Position numbers and translations under genes: made by a program. A model generated the notes under the pieces. It was not told where the DNA came from. It saw only the letters and a list, made by a program, of their open reading frames with translations, and ran no database searches. DNA of 64,000 nt from Hepsetus odoe (lineage: Eukaryota; Chordata; Actinopteri; Characiformes; Hepsetidae), in NCBI GenBank assembly GCA_017165825.1, contig CM029368.1, positions 30,348,638-30,412,637 of the forward strand, in the 5' to 3' direction. Positions 1-10,595 of the stretch are shown here, piece by piece. How positions within the stretch are numbered: position 1 is the stretch's first letter; each line of letters opens with the position of its first letter.

Positions 1-1019
1 TACTGTGCAAAAGTTTTAGGCAGGTGTGAAAAAAGGCTGTAAACTAAGAATGCTTTCAGAAATATAAATAATGGTTGTTTATTTTTTATCAAATTACAAA
101 ATGCAAAGTGAGCGAACAAAAGAAAAATCTAAATCAAATCAATATTTGGTGTTACTACCTTTTGCCTTCAAACCAGCATCAATTCTTATAGGTACACTTG
201 CACAAAGTCAGGAATTGTGTAGGGATTGTGTATGATCAACCAATTTTACCAATTAGGTGCTAATGATCATCAATGTCACACGGAGGTCAACTACCAAGGT
301 GAGGTTGTGGAAGACAGTTTCATGTCATAGCAAGATTGAGCACAGCAACAAGACACAAGGTAGTTATACTGCATCAGCAAGGTCTCTCCCAGACAAAGAT
401 TTCAAAGCAGACTGGGGTTTCAAGATGCGCTGTTCAAGCTTTTTTGAAGAAGCACAAAGAAACGGGCAACGTTGAGGATCGTAGATGCAGTGGTCGGACA
501 AGGAAACTTAGTGCAGCAGATGAAAGACACAGAAGTGGTCTTCGTGGAAGAGTTGCAGCCAAAAAGCCATACCTCCGACATGGAAACAAGGCCAAGCGAC
601 TCAAGTAAGCACGAAAACAGGAACTGGGGTGCAGAAAAATGGCAGCAGGTGCTCTGGACTGATGAGTCAAAATATTTGGCTGTATCAGAAGGCAGTTTGT
701 TCGTCGAAGGGCTGGAGAGCGGTACAATAATGAGTGTCTGCAGGCAACAGTGAAGCATGGTGGAGGTTCCTTGAACGTTTGGAGCTGCATTTCTGCAAAT
801 GGAGTTGGAGATTTGGTCAGGATTAATGGTGTTCTCAATGCTGAGAAATACAGTCAGATACTTATCCATCATGCAATAACTGTGTGCAAGTGTACCTAGA
901 AGAATTGATGCTGTTTTGAAGGCAAAGGGTGGTCACACCAAATATTTATTTGATTTAGATTTCGATAAATTTAGATAAATGATTATGATTTCACACCTGC
1001 CTAAAACTTTTGCACAGTA
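1..1019 (+). mobile_element. Tc1/mariner element, internally deleted, with terminal inverted repeats
   Basis: Both ends carry the same roughly 28-bp inverted repeat (starting TACTGTGCAAAAGTTTTAGG at 1 and ending in its complement at 1019), beginning and ending with TA as expected for Tc1/mariner insertion. Sub-terminal arms are also inverted copies (about 115-205 against 880-960), so the element has long inverted repeats with the family's usual internal repeats. Between the arms are pieces of a transposase reading rightwards. The total length is short for an intact Tc1 element (about 1.3-1.6 kb), so this copy has lost internal sequence and is non-autonomous. The left end coincides with the window edge, so the upstream target TA cannot be checked beyond base 1. 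Confidence 0.9.
336..893 (+). pseudogene. Broken Tc1-like transposase relic
   Basis: A helix-turn-helix N-terminus is readable at 336-530 (VVILHQQGLSQTKISKQTGV and following, typical of the paired-like DNA-binding domain of Tc1 transposases). The reading then jumps to a motif normally found further downstream (GLRGRVAAKKPYLRHGNKAK, about 540-597) and reaches a stop at 606. In another frame the catalytic-core start follows (QVLWTDESKY, about 646-677; first catalytic Asp codon at 661-663), then a KHGGGSLNVW-like motif near 755-785. The part with the other two catalytic acidic residues is missing: the sequence passes directly from a HHAI-like motif (about 869-880) to the C-terminal tail near 895. 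Frameshifts, stop and deletions make it non-functional. Known of the family: the protein cuts and pastes its own element at TA sites in the nucleus. Confidence 0.88.

Positions 1020-1022
<3 letters not shown>

Positions 1023-1070
<48 letters not shown>
1023..1070. repeat. (TA)n microsatellite
   Basis: Twenty-four uninterrupted TA units directly abut the right end of the Tc1-like element. The TA target preference of Tc1 probably explains the placement next to a TA tract. Confidence 0.95.
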
Positions 1071-1075
<5 letters not shown>

Positions 1076-2511
1076 ACTCAAACGTATAAGGCCAGATTAT
1101 ATCATGTTATTGTACTATATTATATTTTATATTTAATAAGTTACTAATTTGGTCACAGACTTCAAATACATTGAGGAAAATGTTAATAGTAATTCTTAAA
1201 AGAATCCTTAAAACACCATATCATGGTGTTGTACTTTCGTGTTTTTTACGAAAGTCTGTTTTAAATGTATAGCTTGTGTTGTGTGATTCACATCCAGTTT
1301 TACGGCTTACAGAAGCATAGCCCCCATATTCAGATTGAAGGAGCATTTATTTAGAAGCACTTGCGCTGCTTGTTGAATGAAGCACAGTACAAGGCAGCCC
1401 ATCAGAATAAAGATCATAGTCACCAGTCCTGCACCGCAAATAATAATGAAAGATTTTACTACAGTAAGACTCATGCCAATGAATGCCCATATCTATAAAA
1501 CTTTTTGGGACTGATAAAAGTAGTCTTTACGACTATGAAGCTTGTCAGAGTAAACCTTTATACATGTCCGTGTAGGTTTACGACACTGGTTTTATAAGGC
1601 GTATGTAGGTGTCATGTCCTTTTATGAATGCTGTCTTTGTAAAGATACACTAACAATAACAAACTATTTACCTATTTTTGTACTTAAAACCACACTAATG
1701 TCAAAAAAATCTACATTAGGGAAAACAAAATGCTGTAAAACTGTACAATATGGCCGTTTTAAGTACAATTACAATTATTTAGCTTGTTTCCAGCTTCATA
1801 GGGGATCCTGGGCAATAAAGAAAAGGAACTTTCCTCAACACGTCCTCATTGCACTCATCTCAGTTACACCATTAGCCGTCAGCAACTGTTGAACATATGA
1901 AATTGCATAAATCAATGTGAAAATCTATCTCTTAACATCTAACCCCTGTATTGACACTAGAAGCAATGTTCTGCACCCTGAGGAGGTTTGATATCATTGG
2001 ATAGTGATGAGGGGATGTTTTACCTTTCATTTCCACCGAGTCGTCTCACCTCACATGAAATATGCATAAGGCAGGTATTACAGAGTAGTAGACTGGAAGG
2101 CATTTTTAACACCAGAGGTTAAAGATTCCTGTAGGCACGTTCACCTGTGAAAAAGAGGGTGTGCGATAAAAAGATATTACAGGATGCTAGGAGCACAAGT
2201 GAAAGGACTTGATTAGGGATGTGTCGGAGAAGTCTGTCAGTGGCATGTGGCTTGCATGCTACAAGTGTTTGGATCATACAAGCTGAGTTAGTTACAGTTA
2301 TTATTAACCTTGTCACAACGACAGTAATTGTGCACCGAAACTCGTATTTTATACCCCAGACCTGTCACCTGTAATTGTAACTCCTGTTCTGCAAACCGAA
2401 TAAAAAACCAGCCCTATAGTCCCTTCCACCAAAGTCGTTAAACTGCCATTCACTCAGGAATACACACAAATAAAAGATGCAAGAAATGCATCAAACCCTG
2501 GTGCTCCATTT
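1071..2511. other. Single-copy-looking AT-rich DNA, no gene seen
   Basis: No long open frame with recognisable domains, no SINE or transposon signature and no long microsatellite is visible. Short ORFs at 1614-1892 and 2119-2316 have no recognised similarity and sit in AT-rich sequence; I treat them as chance. Confidence 0.5.
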
Positions 2512-2736
2512 GAAAGTGAAAGTGACTATTCTTGTCACTGCGAGGTCACAGCACACAGTGAACCACAACGAAATTGGACCTCTGCATTTAACCCATGCAC
2601 ACAAACACCGTGCAGCAGGGGGCAGCTATGAAAGCGCCCGGGGAGCAGTGACGGGGGCGGTACCTTGCTCAAGGGTACCTCAGGGCAATCTTCCAATCCT
2701 GTGGCCAACGCCCTAACCACTAGGTCACCACTGCCC
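2512..2736 (-). mobile_element. SINE-A, tRNA-headed SINE, nearly full length
   Basis: Read on the minus strand, the tRNA-like head (GGTGACCTAGTGGTTAGGGC, box A-like) lies near 2736 and the tail (GTCACTTTCACTTTC) near 2512. The body (CCTTGAGCAAGGTACC..., CCCCTGCTGCACGG..., GGTTCACTGTG) matches the other SINE-A copies. The box B segment is partly lost here (after GGAAGATTGCC). This is a non-coding retroposon, relying on LINE machinery for movement. Confidence 0.85.
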
Positions 2737-3571
2737 TAAAAACAACTTAAAAATAACATGCGTTAACCTTTTTCTTGCAGGGTCAGTAGTGTTTACAAAT
2801 GTTAAATGCCCAGAAGATTAACATTACAAGTCAACCATCAGTTTTTTTTAGGTTATCTAGGCTCAGACAGTCTGATTTTAATGTATGATTCTGTAATTAC
2901 GTTACACTGCAGCGTATTGTGACTGAGATGGGAAATTCAGGTCCAGAAATGAAGCATTCATCTGCTTGGAGACCTTAATCTGACACCTATTTAGGAGAGA
3001 ACTTTCCTGGGGAGATTTCTTCCTAGGCTTTTATAGGATCACTTAAATCTGATTTTAGCAAATCTTTGACTAAATTTATTTGAGATTTCTTAAAAAATAA
3101 CTTTCCATTGGCTTTGACATTTGACATTGACTTTGACATTGACATGGACAAAAGCCTTTGCTTCATTTTCTTTACTTTTTCACTTGATGTTGTCATTGCT
3201 TATCACTGAAAAAACATCAAAAGAAGAATTGAATTTTCTCTCTAATTATGAAAGATCTCACACTGGTAGATAGTAATGACTATTGGAGTCATGATATTCA
3301 AGCAAATATTCATTTTTCCTACAAATTGGTTGCCAAGTAACTTTTGTGGATTGAACACATGACTTTGCTTGATGCTAAAAAATATGGCACAAGACACTTA
3401 ATTGATAATCACAGATTAAAACTCACCACTCCTGAATAGGTGTAACTGGAAAAAAAAACCTGACATAGAACTGGTTTGGTCATCTTATCTCAGATGTTTG
3501 TTAAGCTGTTTGAAATAGCAAATGAAAAGAGCAAGCCTGAGCTCAAACAATGGAAGTCATTCTCGTATTTG
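2737..3571. other. AT-rich intergenic DNA, no gene seen
   Basis: Nothing recognisable apart from a small degenerate tandem stretch at 3112-3150 built from a TTTGACATTGAC-type motif. Confidence 0.45.
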
Positions 3572-3727
3572 GGCAGTGGTGGTCTAATGTTTAGGGACCA
3601 GGCCCCAGGATCAGAAGGTCATGGTTTCAAATTTCAGGTACCCTTGAGCAAGGAACCGTCCCCATCACTGCTCTCCGGGTGGTTTCAATAGCTGTTGCAT
3701 TTTGTTGTGACAAGAATAGTCACTTTC
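3572..3727 (+). mobile_element. SINE-A copy with internal deletion
   Basis: The head GGCAGTGGTGGTCTAATG is at 3572, a decayed box B-like segment (GGTTTCAAATTTCAG) at about 3624-3638, the CCTTGAGCAAGG body motif at about 3640-3655, and the tail (GACAAGAATAGTCACTTTCC) at about 3708-3727. Roughly 80 bases of the body are absent between the CTTTCAATAGCTG-like segment and the tail. Confidence 0.8.
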
Positions 3728-3801
3728 CCTATTGATCTCTGGTTTGAGAAATAGTGTTTTTTTGGTTTAATAATGATGAACAAGAATAGTATATATATAT
3801 A

Positions 3802-3924
3802 TCCATCCATCCATTTTCTGCCGCTTGTCCCAAACGGGGTCGCGGGGGAGTGCTGGTGTCCAACCCAGCGCACACAGGGCGAGGACGGGGGACGCACCCT
3901 GGACAGGTCGCCAGCCCATCGCAG
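3802..3924 (-). mobile_element. SINE-C 3' tail fragment between (TA)n tracts
   Basis: ATCCATCCATCC, then TTTTCTGCCGCTTGTCCC, then a GC-rich segment ending CAGCCCATCGCAG: this is the complement of the tail of a widespread fish repeat whose full copy is at 59841-60142. Short (TA)n runs lie at both sides (3790-3801 and 3927-3944). Confidence 0.75.
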
Positions 3925-3944
3925 AGTATATATATATATATATA

Positions 3945-4768
3945 TTTGCAAGTAAACATATTAATGAAATCCATTGGCAACATTTTCCCCTGCTAAGAGA
4001 TGCAAGAATCATTTTGTTTGATGAGTTCTGAGGGTGTCTTAAAACATTCACTGTATTTATCAGCTCCACAGTTCAGCTTTTCAAGATCAGAAATTGCTCC
4101 TGTTTGATTTATAGCACTAACCATAATTTATAACCAAACCCAGTGCTTTTCTTAAACATATGTTAAAGTGGAAGTACACGCATATGTAGTGCTGGATTTT
4201 GCTATTTTATCATTGGATGGAAAAATGATCTGTTTCGCTTTAGCGTGACTTTTATTCATTTTTCTTGAGGCGCTTAACCATGCTCAGAACCTAATATTCC
4301 TCAGATGAATGGCTGAAAGATGGCACCTATAAACCGTGCTTCAAAAGATGGGCTACATAGGGAGGGGGTTGTAACAAAGTAGATGTTGAGTGATCCATAA
4401 TCACTGTAGAGAAACATGTGAAAGTAACATCCATTTGATTGCCAGGACAGGTTTCCCAGCAGAACATTGCTCAGAGCATCATCCTGCCTGTTTGCCTACT
4501 CCCCACTGTGCATGCTTTGGCCATTTCTTTCTCGGGTATGCAACACATGTTCATCAGACAAAGCTATCTTCTTCAATTGCTTTTTGTGGTGGGCAAGGGT
4601 TAGCATGTGTTCCAACTCTTTTCTATCATAGAAAGCAAACTTTTTCTGATATCTGTGCTAGGACCAGACAGGCTGGGCTACATCAGTGAGCCTTGAGATT
4701 CTGGCCTAGACCACTTTTGGTAGATAATAACCAGTGCAAACCTGGAGCACTGCACAGCTTGAGGATAA
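3945..4768. other. Intergenic DNA, no gene seen
   Basis: An ORF at 4390-4689 gives a His- and Cys-rich peptide without a recognisable domain; no splice or promoter context supports it. No repeats were recognised. Confidence 0.4.
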
Positions 4769-5236
4769 CCTACAGAGGAGAGGAATGAAAGTCAGTAGGA
4801 CAAAGACAGAATACATGAGTGTGAATGAAAGGGAGGACAGTGGAATGGTTAGAATGCGGAAAGTACAGTGGCGAAGGTAGAGGGTTCAGAGTAATGGAAG
4901 TGTGGAAGAGAGGTGAAGAAGAGAGTGCAATGTTGGAATGGGTCTGGCAAGAGTGATCTGTGAGAGATTGTTACCAGCAAGAGTGAAAAAAAAATGGTTT
5001 GTAGGATGGTATTATGGTATCTGTGGGGACAGATATGAAGAGGAGAGAGGAGGAGCATATCGAGAGAAGGATGTTGAGGATGGAGCTGTCTGGCAAGAGG
5101 AGAAGAGGAAGGACAAAGAGAAGGTTTAGGATGTGGTGAGAGAGGACATCCAGGCGGTTGGAGTGAAAGAGGAAGATTCAGAGGACAAGAAGAAATGTGC
5201 TTTGGTGACCCCAGAATGGGAGCAGCCGATAGAAGA
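4769..5236 (+). pseudogene. RTE-type LINE, 3' end of the reverse-transcriptase ORF, decayed
   Basis: Translated pieces in changing frames match the C-terminal part of RTE-clade LINE ORF2 proteins: a SRTKTEYMS-like motif after the RT core (about 4791-4817), an ICERLLPARVK-like segment (about 4958-4990), a MLRMELSGKRRRG-like Arg-rich stretch (about 5068-5108) and a VREDIQAVGVKEEDSEDKK-like end (about 5136-5193). Frameshifts and stops make it dead. The upstream RT core is not here, so this is a 5'-truncated insertion. A SINE-A begins immediately after it at 5241. The same 3' end recurs reversed at 49674-49800 and 52750-52985. Confidence 0.8.
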
Positions 5237-5240
5237 GGAA

Positions 5241-5496
5241 AAAGTGAAAGTGACAACCCTTGTCATTGCGAGGTCACAACACAGCAAGCGTGAACCACAA
5301 CAAAATTGGACCTCTGCATTTAACCCATGCACACAAACACCGTGCAGCAGTGGGCAGCTATTGAAAGTGCCCGGGGAGCAGTGACGGGGACGGTACCTTG
5401 CTCAGGGGTACCTCAGGGAAACCTACTTTTGAGGGAATCGAACCCACAATCTTCTGATGCAGGACCAACTCCCCAACCACTAGACCACCGCTGCCT
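5241..5496 (-). mobile_element. SINE-A, full-length copy
   Basis: On the minus strand the head (GGCAGCGGTGGTCTAGTGG) is at 5477-5495 and box B (GGGTTCGATTCCC) at about 5432-5444. The tail (GACAAGGGTTGTCACTTTCA) lies at about 5243-5262. It abuts the 3' end of the LINE fragment, so it either inserted there or the LINE end served as target. Confidence 0.9.
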
Positions 5497-6769
5497 GAAG
5501 CTTCAAGACTTCAAGACTGAAACCTTGGAATTTTACAGGTACCATTGTCATAAGAATGAATAGGCTATAACATGATTAAAGCCATCATTATTAGAGAAAT
5601 CAAAACTTATTTACATTAAAAATGATTAACTCTTGACTAGGCTTTGACTGAACAAAGATGCATACCTGAGAAATATACTTAGAAAAATCCTCTGTGCAGT
5701 AGTTCTCAGTTTTGCCAGCAGTGGCAAATAGCTCTGCTTTCACCTCTTGTAAGTATTCTGGCCTGGAGTGTTCATCATGCTTGCCATGAACATTCTGTAT
5801 TGTCACTGTTGATGTGGTAAGAAATTCAAGGTCTGATGTGTTATGTTAAACATCATTCAGTCCATATGGACATTTTTTAAATAGCCTTTGACACCCACGT
5901 CTGTATATTGAGTGTAATGAGAGGCTGTTCTCTGTACCCTGGCTCCAAAGACTATTGCAATACCTTAAAATCTTAATGAGCATATTGTTTCTTTTGCTTC
6001 TGTTTGTAACTGGAGAGCTTATTTCCCAATCAGCCAGCTCAGATTATTATGCTTTTGACGTTCATTAGAGACACACTTTGTCCTTGAGGCTGCATTCCTT
6101 TCGTTTTTTTTCCCCCTCCCCTTCTCGCTCACACCTTTCTTTTTGTGTCAATTCCTTTTTAATTGGACATTTTGTCACCAAACAAGATTTATTACATGGG
6201 CCGTGGTAGAAGGGAATGGTGCTGAAATTAGAATATGTTCCGTCCGTGACATGGGCCCGTCCACCGAGGGCTGCGACCTTGCAGGCCGCCTCCGCTCTTA
6301 CACCCCCTCCACAAGCCCCTGCGGGGGGCTTTGAGGTTCCCACCCCTGCAAGAGTGTGGAGGTTGTGGTGCTATGGAAAAGAGGAGGTGGTGGGTGGCTG
6401 GTAGAGAAGAGGAGTGGGAAGAGGGGGAGGGGTGGGGATTTGTGAAGGGCTCTAGGGATCCTTCAGCAGTGGCCTGGATACCCGCTCTGACACTTTATCT
6501 ACTTAGCTGTGTCACCTTCAAACCCTGCAAACAGTGACACCCTTTTTTCTCTACCTCTGTGCTTACAGAGCGATTAGAGTGTTAGGAGTGCTAATAGACA
6601 CAGCATCAACCAGGGCCTTGGAGAAGAGCAGTCAGGGCTCATAGCAGAGCTTAGGGTTAAGGTGGAGCTTTATCAGCAATCACAACATCTCCTGGTTCGC
6701 TTAGGATGCTGTTTAAGGGCCTGTACTTAAAATAAGCAGATAATGCTTAAGAGCTGCACATGTTTAAAT
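5497..6769. other. Unique-looking DNA with a GC-rich patch
   Basis: AT-rich sequence to about 6060. The segment 6150-6350 is less AT-rich, with a GC-rich patch (about 6235-6350: GGGCCCGTCCACC, GCAGGCCGCCTCC, CCCCTGCGGGGGG) embedded in low-GC DNA. It has no repeat signature and no recognised coding potential; overlapping ORFs on both strands (6065-6343, 6143-6334) do not resemble known proteins. It could be a conserved non-coding element, which only alignment can show. Confidence 0.3.
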
Positions 6770-6957
6770 GAAAGTGAAAGTGACAACTTGTCATTGTGAG
6801 CACACAGCACAGCACACAGTGAACCACAATGAAATTCTTTCTCTGCATTTTACCCATAAACCACATGCAGCAGGGGGCAGCTTAAAATGGGCATCTGAGG
6901 AGCAGTGATGGGGACAGTATCTTGCTCAAGGGTACCTCAGGGCAACCTACTGGTCTG
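6770..6957 (-). mobile_element. SINE-A, head-truncated copy
   Basis: The tail and body (GTCACTTTCACTTTC on the minus strand at 6770; GCTGCCCCCTGCTGC and CCTTGAGCAAG body motifs) are present, but the sequence stops after the motif preceding box B. The tRNA head is missing, which fits 5' truncation on insertion. Confidence 0.8.
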
Positions 6958-7009
6958 AGCTATTTGGGGAAAAATTGAATATTGAATATTGAATATTTCA
7001 TGTGTGCAA

Positions 7010-7790
7010 GAGACTAGATGGTAGGCCAGGTGTATTGGAGGAGGGTTTAAATTGTTCTACCATGGTGTGGATGGAAGGATAAGTGGGGGAGGTGCTATCC
7101 TGAAGGAAGAGTATGTGAAGAGTGTTTTGGAGGTGAAGAGGGTGTCAGGGAGGTTGATGAGTTTGAAGCTGGAAGCTGATGATGAATGTTGTTAGTGCTT
7201 ATGAAAGTGAAAGTGACAACCCTTGTCATTGCAAGGTCACAGCACAGCAAGCGTGAACCACAACGAAATTGGACCTCTGCTTTTAACCGATGCACACAAA
7301 CACCGTGCAGCAGTGAAAGCACACGGGGAGCAGTGACGGGGACGGTACCTTGCTCAGGGGTACCTCAGGGCAACCTACGTGTGAGGCAATCGAACCCACC
7401 ATCTGCCGATGCGGGGCCAAATCCCTAACCACTAGGCCACCGCTGCCTCACAAGTTGGTTTTGCGATGAAGAGAAGAAAAATTCTGGAGTGAGTTAGATG
7501 AAGTGATAGAGAGTGTACCCAGGGGAGAGAGAGTGGTGATTGGGGCAGATTTGAATGGTCATGTTGGTGAAGGGAACACAGGTGATGAGGAGGTGATGGG
7601 TAGATATGGTATCAAGGAGAGGAATGCTGAAGGTCAGATGGTTGTAGATTTAGCGAAAAGGATGGAAATGGCTGTAGTTAATACTTATTTAAAGAAGAGG
7701 GAGGAGCACAGGCTGACGTATAAGAGTGGAGGAAGATGCTCACAGGTGGGTCAAATCCTTTGCAGGAGGGTCAGTCTGAAAGAGATTGGA
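7010..7790 (+). pseudogene. RTE-type LINE endonuclease fragment, split by a SINE
   Basis: Frames from 7050-7200 and 7449-7790 read as the apurinic-like endonuclease domain of an RTE-clade LINE. After the SINE the frame 7503-7730 is open: IESVPRGERVVIGADLNGHV (GADLNGHVGEG contains the conserved Asp-x-Asn), NGRYG-like MGRYGIKERN, VNTYLKKREEHRLTYKSGGR. Before the SINE the frame gives a VSAY-like motif, and after it QVG, so the SINE at 7201-7448 interrupts what was one stretch. The ORF ends at 7850 in unrelated sequence. The family copies itself by target-primed reverse transcription; this fragment is inactive. Confidence 0.85.
7201..7448 (-). mobile_element. SINE-A inserted in the LINE endonuclease
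   Basis: Full-length: head GGCAGCGGTGGCCTAGTGG at 7429-7447, box B GGGTTCGATTGCC at about 7386-7398, tail GTCACTTTCACTTTCA at about 7203-7218. It is very close in sequence to the copies at 5241 and 46199, so these three look like the youngest subfamily. No clear target duplication is visible. Confidence 0.9.
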
Positions 7791-8619
7791 AACAGCACTA
7801 AACAGCACAGAAGCTCATTTCTGAGCTTTAGTATTGACTGTTATGATTAGAAATGCTTCAATAGAGTCAGTGCAGTGAATTGTCCTCATGGTTTTTGATG
7901 AGATTTTAAACATTTTAGATTACTAAATTTTTTATTGTCTGCATGTAGCAAACTAAACACAAATCTACTGCAGTCGTTATAACAGGTCATGAAAAAGCTA
8001 CATTTTCGTCATACATTGTCACCTCATAGACTTAGAAATGAAACTAATAAAAATAAAAATTCTGGACTTTATTTCATTATCAGTGTCACGTAAAAACAAC
8101 AACAAATAAATCACCCCCAACCTCTGGCTAAACATAATGAACCTCACTTTAGGATTGAAAAAAAAACAAAAAAAAATGTGGCTCTAGTCTGTGCTAAGCT
8201 CCATTGCTGGCCTGTACAGATGCATCATGGAGATTTTGATGGGTCCAAAATATATATCTCAATAGGCTCAAAATAGAAAGATATGTGTTTGTTTTCATGT
8301 TCTGTTTTTAAATAGTAAGACGTATTTAGAATTATAGAAAACATCCTTTGTTAAAGTAAGAAATTTCGCAATGACTTGATCTGTTTTCTAATGCACGGAT
8401 TGAGCCATGCACGCATATAACTGAATCACTGTTAGGTCAGAGATTTATACCTGTAAACATATGCGTTCTAATTACATTAACTGATGCTCTAACTTTAATT
8501 GGCTTGAACGCATTATATTTCAGCGTTCTTGTAAAAATCATGTACCTTAAGGCTAGTCTATCGCTCAACAATCTCCCAGCAAACGTTTTTCCTTTGTCTG
8601 TGTTGGCGGATCCTGTCGC
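7791..8619. other. AT-rich intergenic DNA, no gene seen
   Basis: No repeat family or coding signal recognised. Short A-rich runs occur at 8158-8177. Confidence 0.45.
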
Positions 8620-8662
8620 GCTCTCTCTCTCTCTCTCTCTCTTGCTCTCTCTCGCTCTCTCT
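8620..8662. repeat. (CT)n microsatellite
   Basis: CT repeats with a few G interruptions. Confidence 0.9.
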
Positions 8663-9239
8663 AAGCAAGTGCATATGCAGGTAGGCTGGCAGGTGTCCTT
8701 CCAGATGTTTCCTGCTGTGCTGATGTCACTTGTAGCCAGCTGTTGCGGGAAGATGTGTCTCTCCTCTCCTGTCCGTCAACACTTGTGCTGATGAGAGCAG
8801 GAGGGGTGGGCTGGTGGGTTGGGTAAAGGGGGGTGAGGAGGCTAATTTCTTTAATTGATTGTAAGTACAGCGTGACAGCTCTCCTGATGTGGGCGCGCAA
8901 GCAGGGGGCCGCCACTTAAAGCTCACTCACCAGGGACGCCATTGATCTGGCCAATCGATCCTCACGCTGTTGCGTCAGAGTGCTGCGCTATGGCTCAGGT
9001 TCACCTCCGTTCTAATGGAGAAAAAGGATAGAGCAGTAAGTATGTGATAGCTCCAGCACCCAGGACAGCTACCCTTGTCGTGGGTATATTGAAAGCAGGT
9101 TAAGCACTACAGGGTACACTGTTAATTAATTATTATTCTGATATCAGCCCTGATATCAGGAGTCATAGTAAAGTATGTGAATGAGCTTCTGAGCAGAGAC
9201 TGACTGTTTTAATAGTATGCCATCAGAATCCTGTTCAGT
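8663..9239. other. Single-copy DNA, possible conserved non-coding element
   Basis: The stretch 8830-9000 has mixed composition and no repeat signature: a homeodomain-like TAATTTCTTTAATTGATTG cluster (about 8842-8861) followed by a GC-rich segment (GGGCGCGCAAGC at about 8891) and a CCAATCGATC motif at about 8951. No coding potential is recognised. The regulatory reading is inference only. Confidence 0.25.
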
Positions 9240-9271
9240 CCATCCATCCATCCATCCATCCATCCATCCAT
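9240..9271. repeat. (CATC)n microsatellite
   Basis: Eight tetranucleotide units, followed at once by a perfect hairpin sequence. Confidence 0.95.
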
Positions 9272-9288
9272 GTGATGTGCAATATATA

Positions 9289-9315
9289 TGTGATGTGCAT
9301 ATATTGCACATCACA
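9289..9315. repeat. Perfect inverted repeat, 11-bp arms
   Basis: TGTGATGTGCA, a 5-base TATAT spacer, and TGCACATCACA. The left arm is also directly repeated at 9271-9281. It probably arose by local template switching beside the microsatellite. Confidence 0.9.
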
Positions 9316-9635
9316 AGTACAAACCTACTAAAATGTATTACTCTGTAGTCTGTGTCCTGCTGAAGTAAACAGTATTATTTGAGCTGGGTTCAGGCGATAC
9401 AAAATGATTCTTTTTTTTTCATCTCCTTGATGTAAAGTAGACAAAGTGGTTTTGTCGCCATTGGAATCGAGCAAATCTGAATCTCTAGGAGAGTGAAGGC
9501 TAAAGAACATGCTTCCTCCAGATCATGTGAGGCCAGCTTTGGGATATTTTTGAGCTGACACCTACAATGGTACTGTGAGGCTCAACAGGCTTGGAGGAGA
9601 AGGCTAAACAGAAATTATGTTACATCAGCTTACAG
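9316..9635. other. Intergenic DNA, nothing recognised
   Basis: No repeats or coding signal seen. Confidence 0.4.
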
Positions 9636-9874
9636 AAAAAGTGACTATCTTTGTCATTGCGAGGTCACAGCACAGAAAAATCAGACCTCTGCATTTAACC
9701 CATGCAAACACTGTGCAGTTGTGAAAGTGCCTGGGGAGCAGTGACAGGGATGGTACCTTGCTCAAGCCATCAAGGGTACCTCAGGGCAACCTACTGGTAA
9801 GGGGTTTGAACACACAATTTTTACGACCCTGTGGCCAACACCCTAACCACTAGACCACCGGCCTACAGCTGCCC
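9636..9874 (-). mobile_element. SINE-A copy, diverged
   Basis: Tail motif at 9636-9655, body with CCTTGAGC motif, and decayed box B (GTGTTCAAACCCC on the minus strand, about 9806-9818). The head (GGTGGTCTAGTGGTTAGGG) is near 9841-9859. A short duplication around CTCAAGCCATCAAGGGTACC (9754-9782) disrupts the body. Confidence 0.82.
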
Positions 9875-10595
9875 TTAGAAACCTGCCCTGGGCAGAATTC
9901 AGATGAAAGATAGGTATATGGAATGGCCGTCCTACACATCATGAGGGAGCAAAACCAATTTGGTGGACATGGACGATGCTTTAAACATTTTCTAAGTGAT
10001 TATGATATTACACTCACTGCCACTAAATAGAAACCCTGACATCCTAAATCCACCTTGCTTGTGTATATATCATATAAATATCCAGTTTCTGTCCACTGAA
10101 CTGGTCTTGGCTTGGTTATTTTGGATGGTAACCCCAGCAACTGGACTTTGCCTGTCCCGGCACCACACACACTACCCACAAATCAGTGTCACTGCTGCAC
10201 TGGGAATGACTGATTGCCCAAATGTACAGTCAACAGAAATTGACTGATGTTAAGTCAGAAGGAGGGATGATAAACTGTGCAAAACAACAGATCACCTAGG
10301 TTTTTTTTTTTTTTTTCCCTGTACAATAGACTTATGAAGCAACCAGTCAGTGGAAGCAGAATATAATAAGATCTGGCGATTTTACTGAGATTCTTTAAGC
10401 ATATTGCTATATTAGGTAAAGCATTAACAGTCAATTAATTAATAGTTCAGCTCATCCAAGAGTGTTACATCAAACTGATGAATAGTGCTTTTTATAGTTA
10501 ACATGGTGGGGCGTCTTATGCAGAGCTGACAGCTGACAGATGCACATCATGAAAAAATGCCATTAATCACGTTCCTTCCTCAAATGCTCTTGTCC
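9875..10595. other. Intergenic DNA with poly(T) run
   Basis: A 16-base poly(T) lies at 10301-10316. Otherwise there is AT-rich DNA without recognised repeats. The ORF at 9996-10247 has no recognised similarity. Confidence 0.4.
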
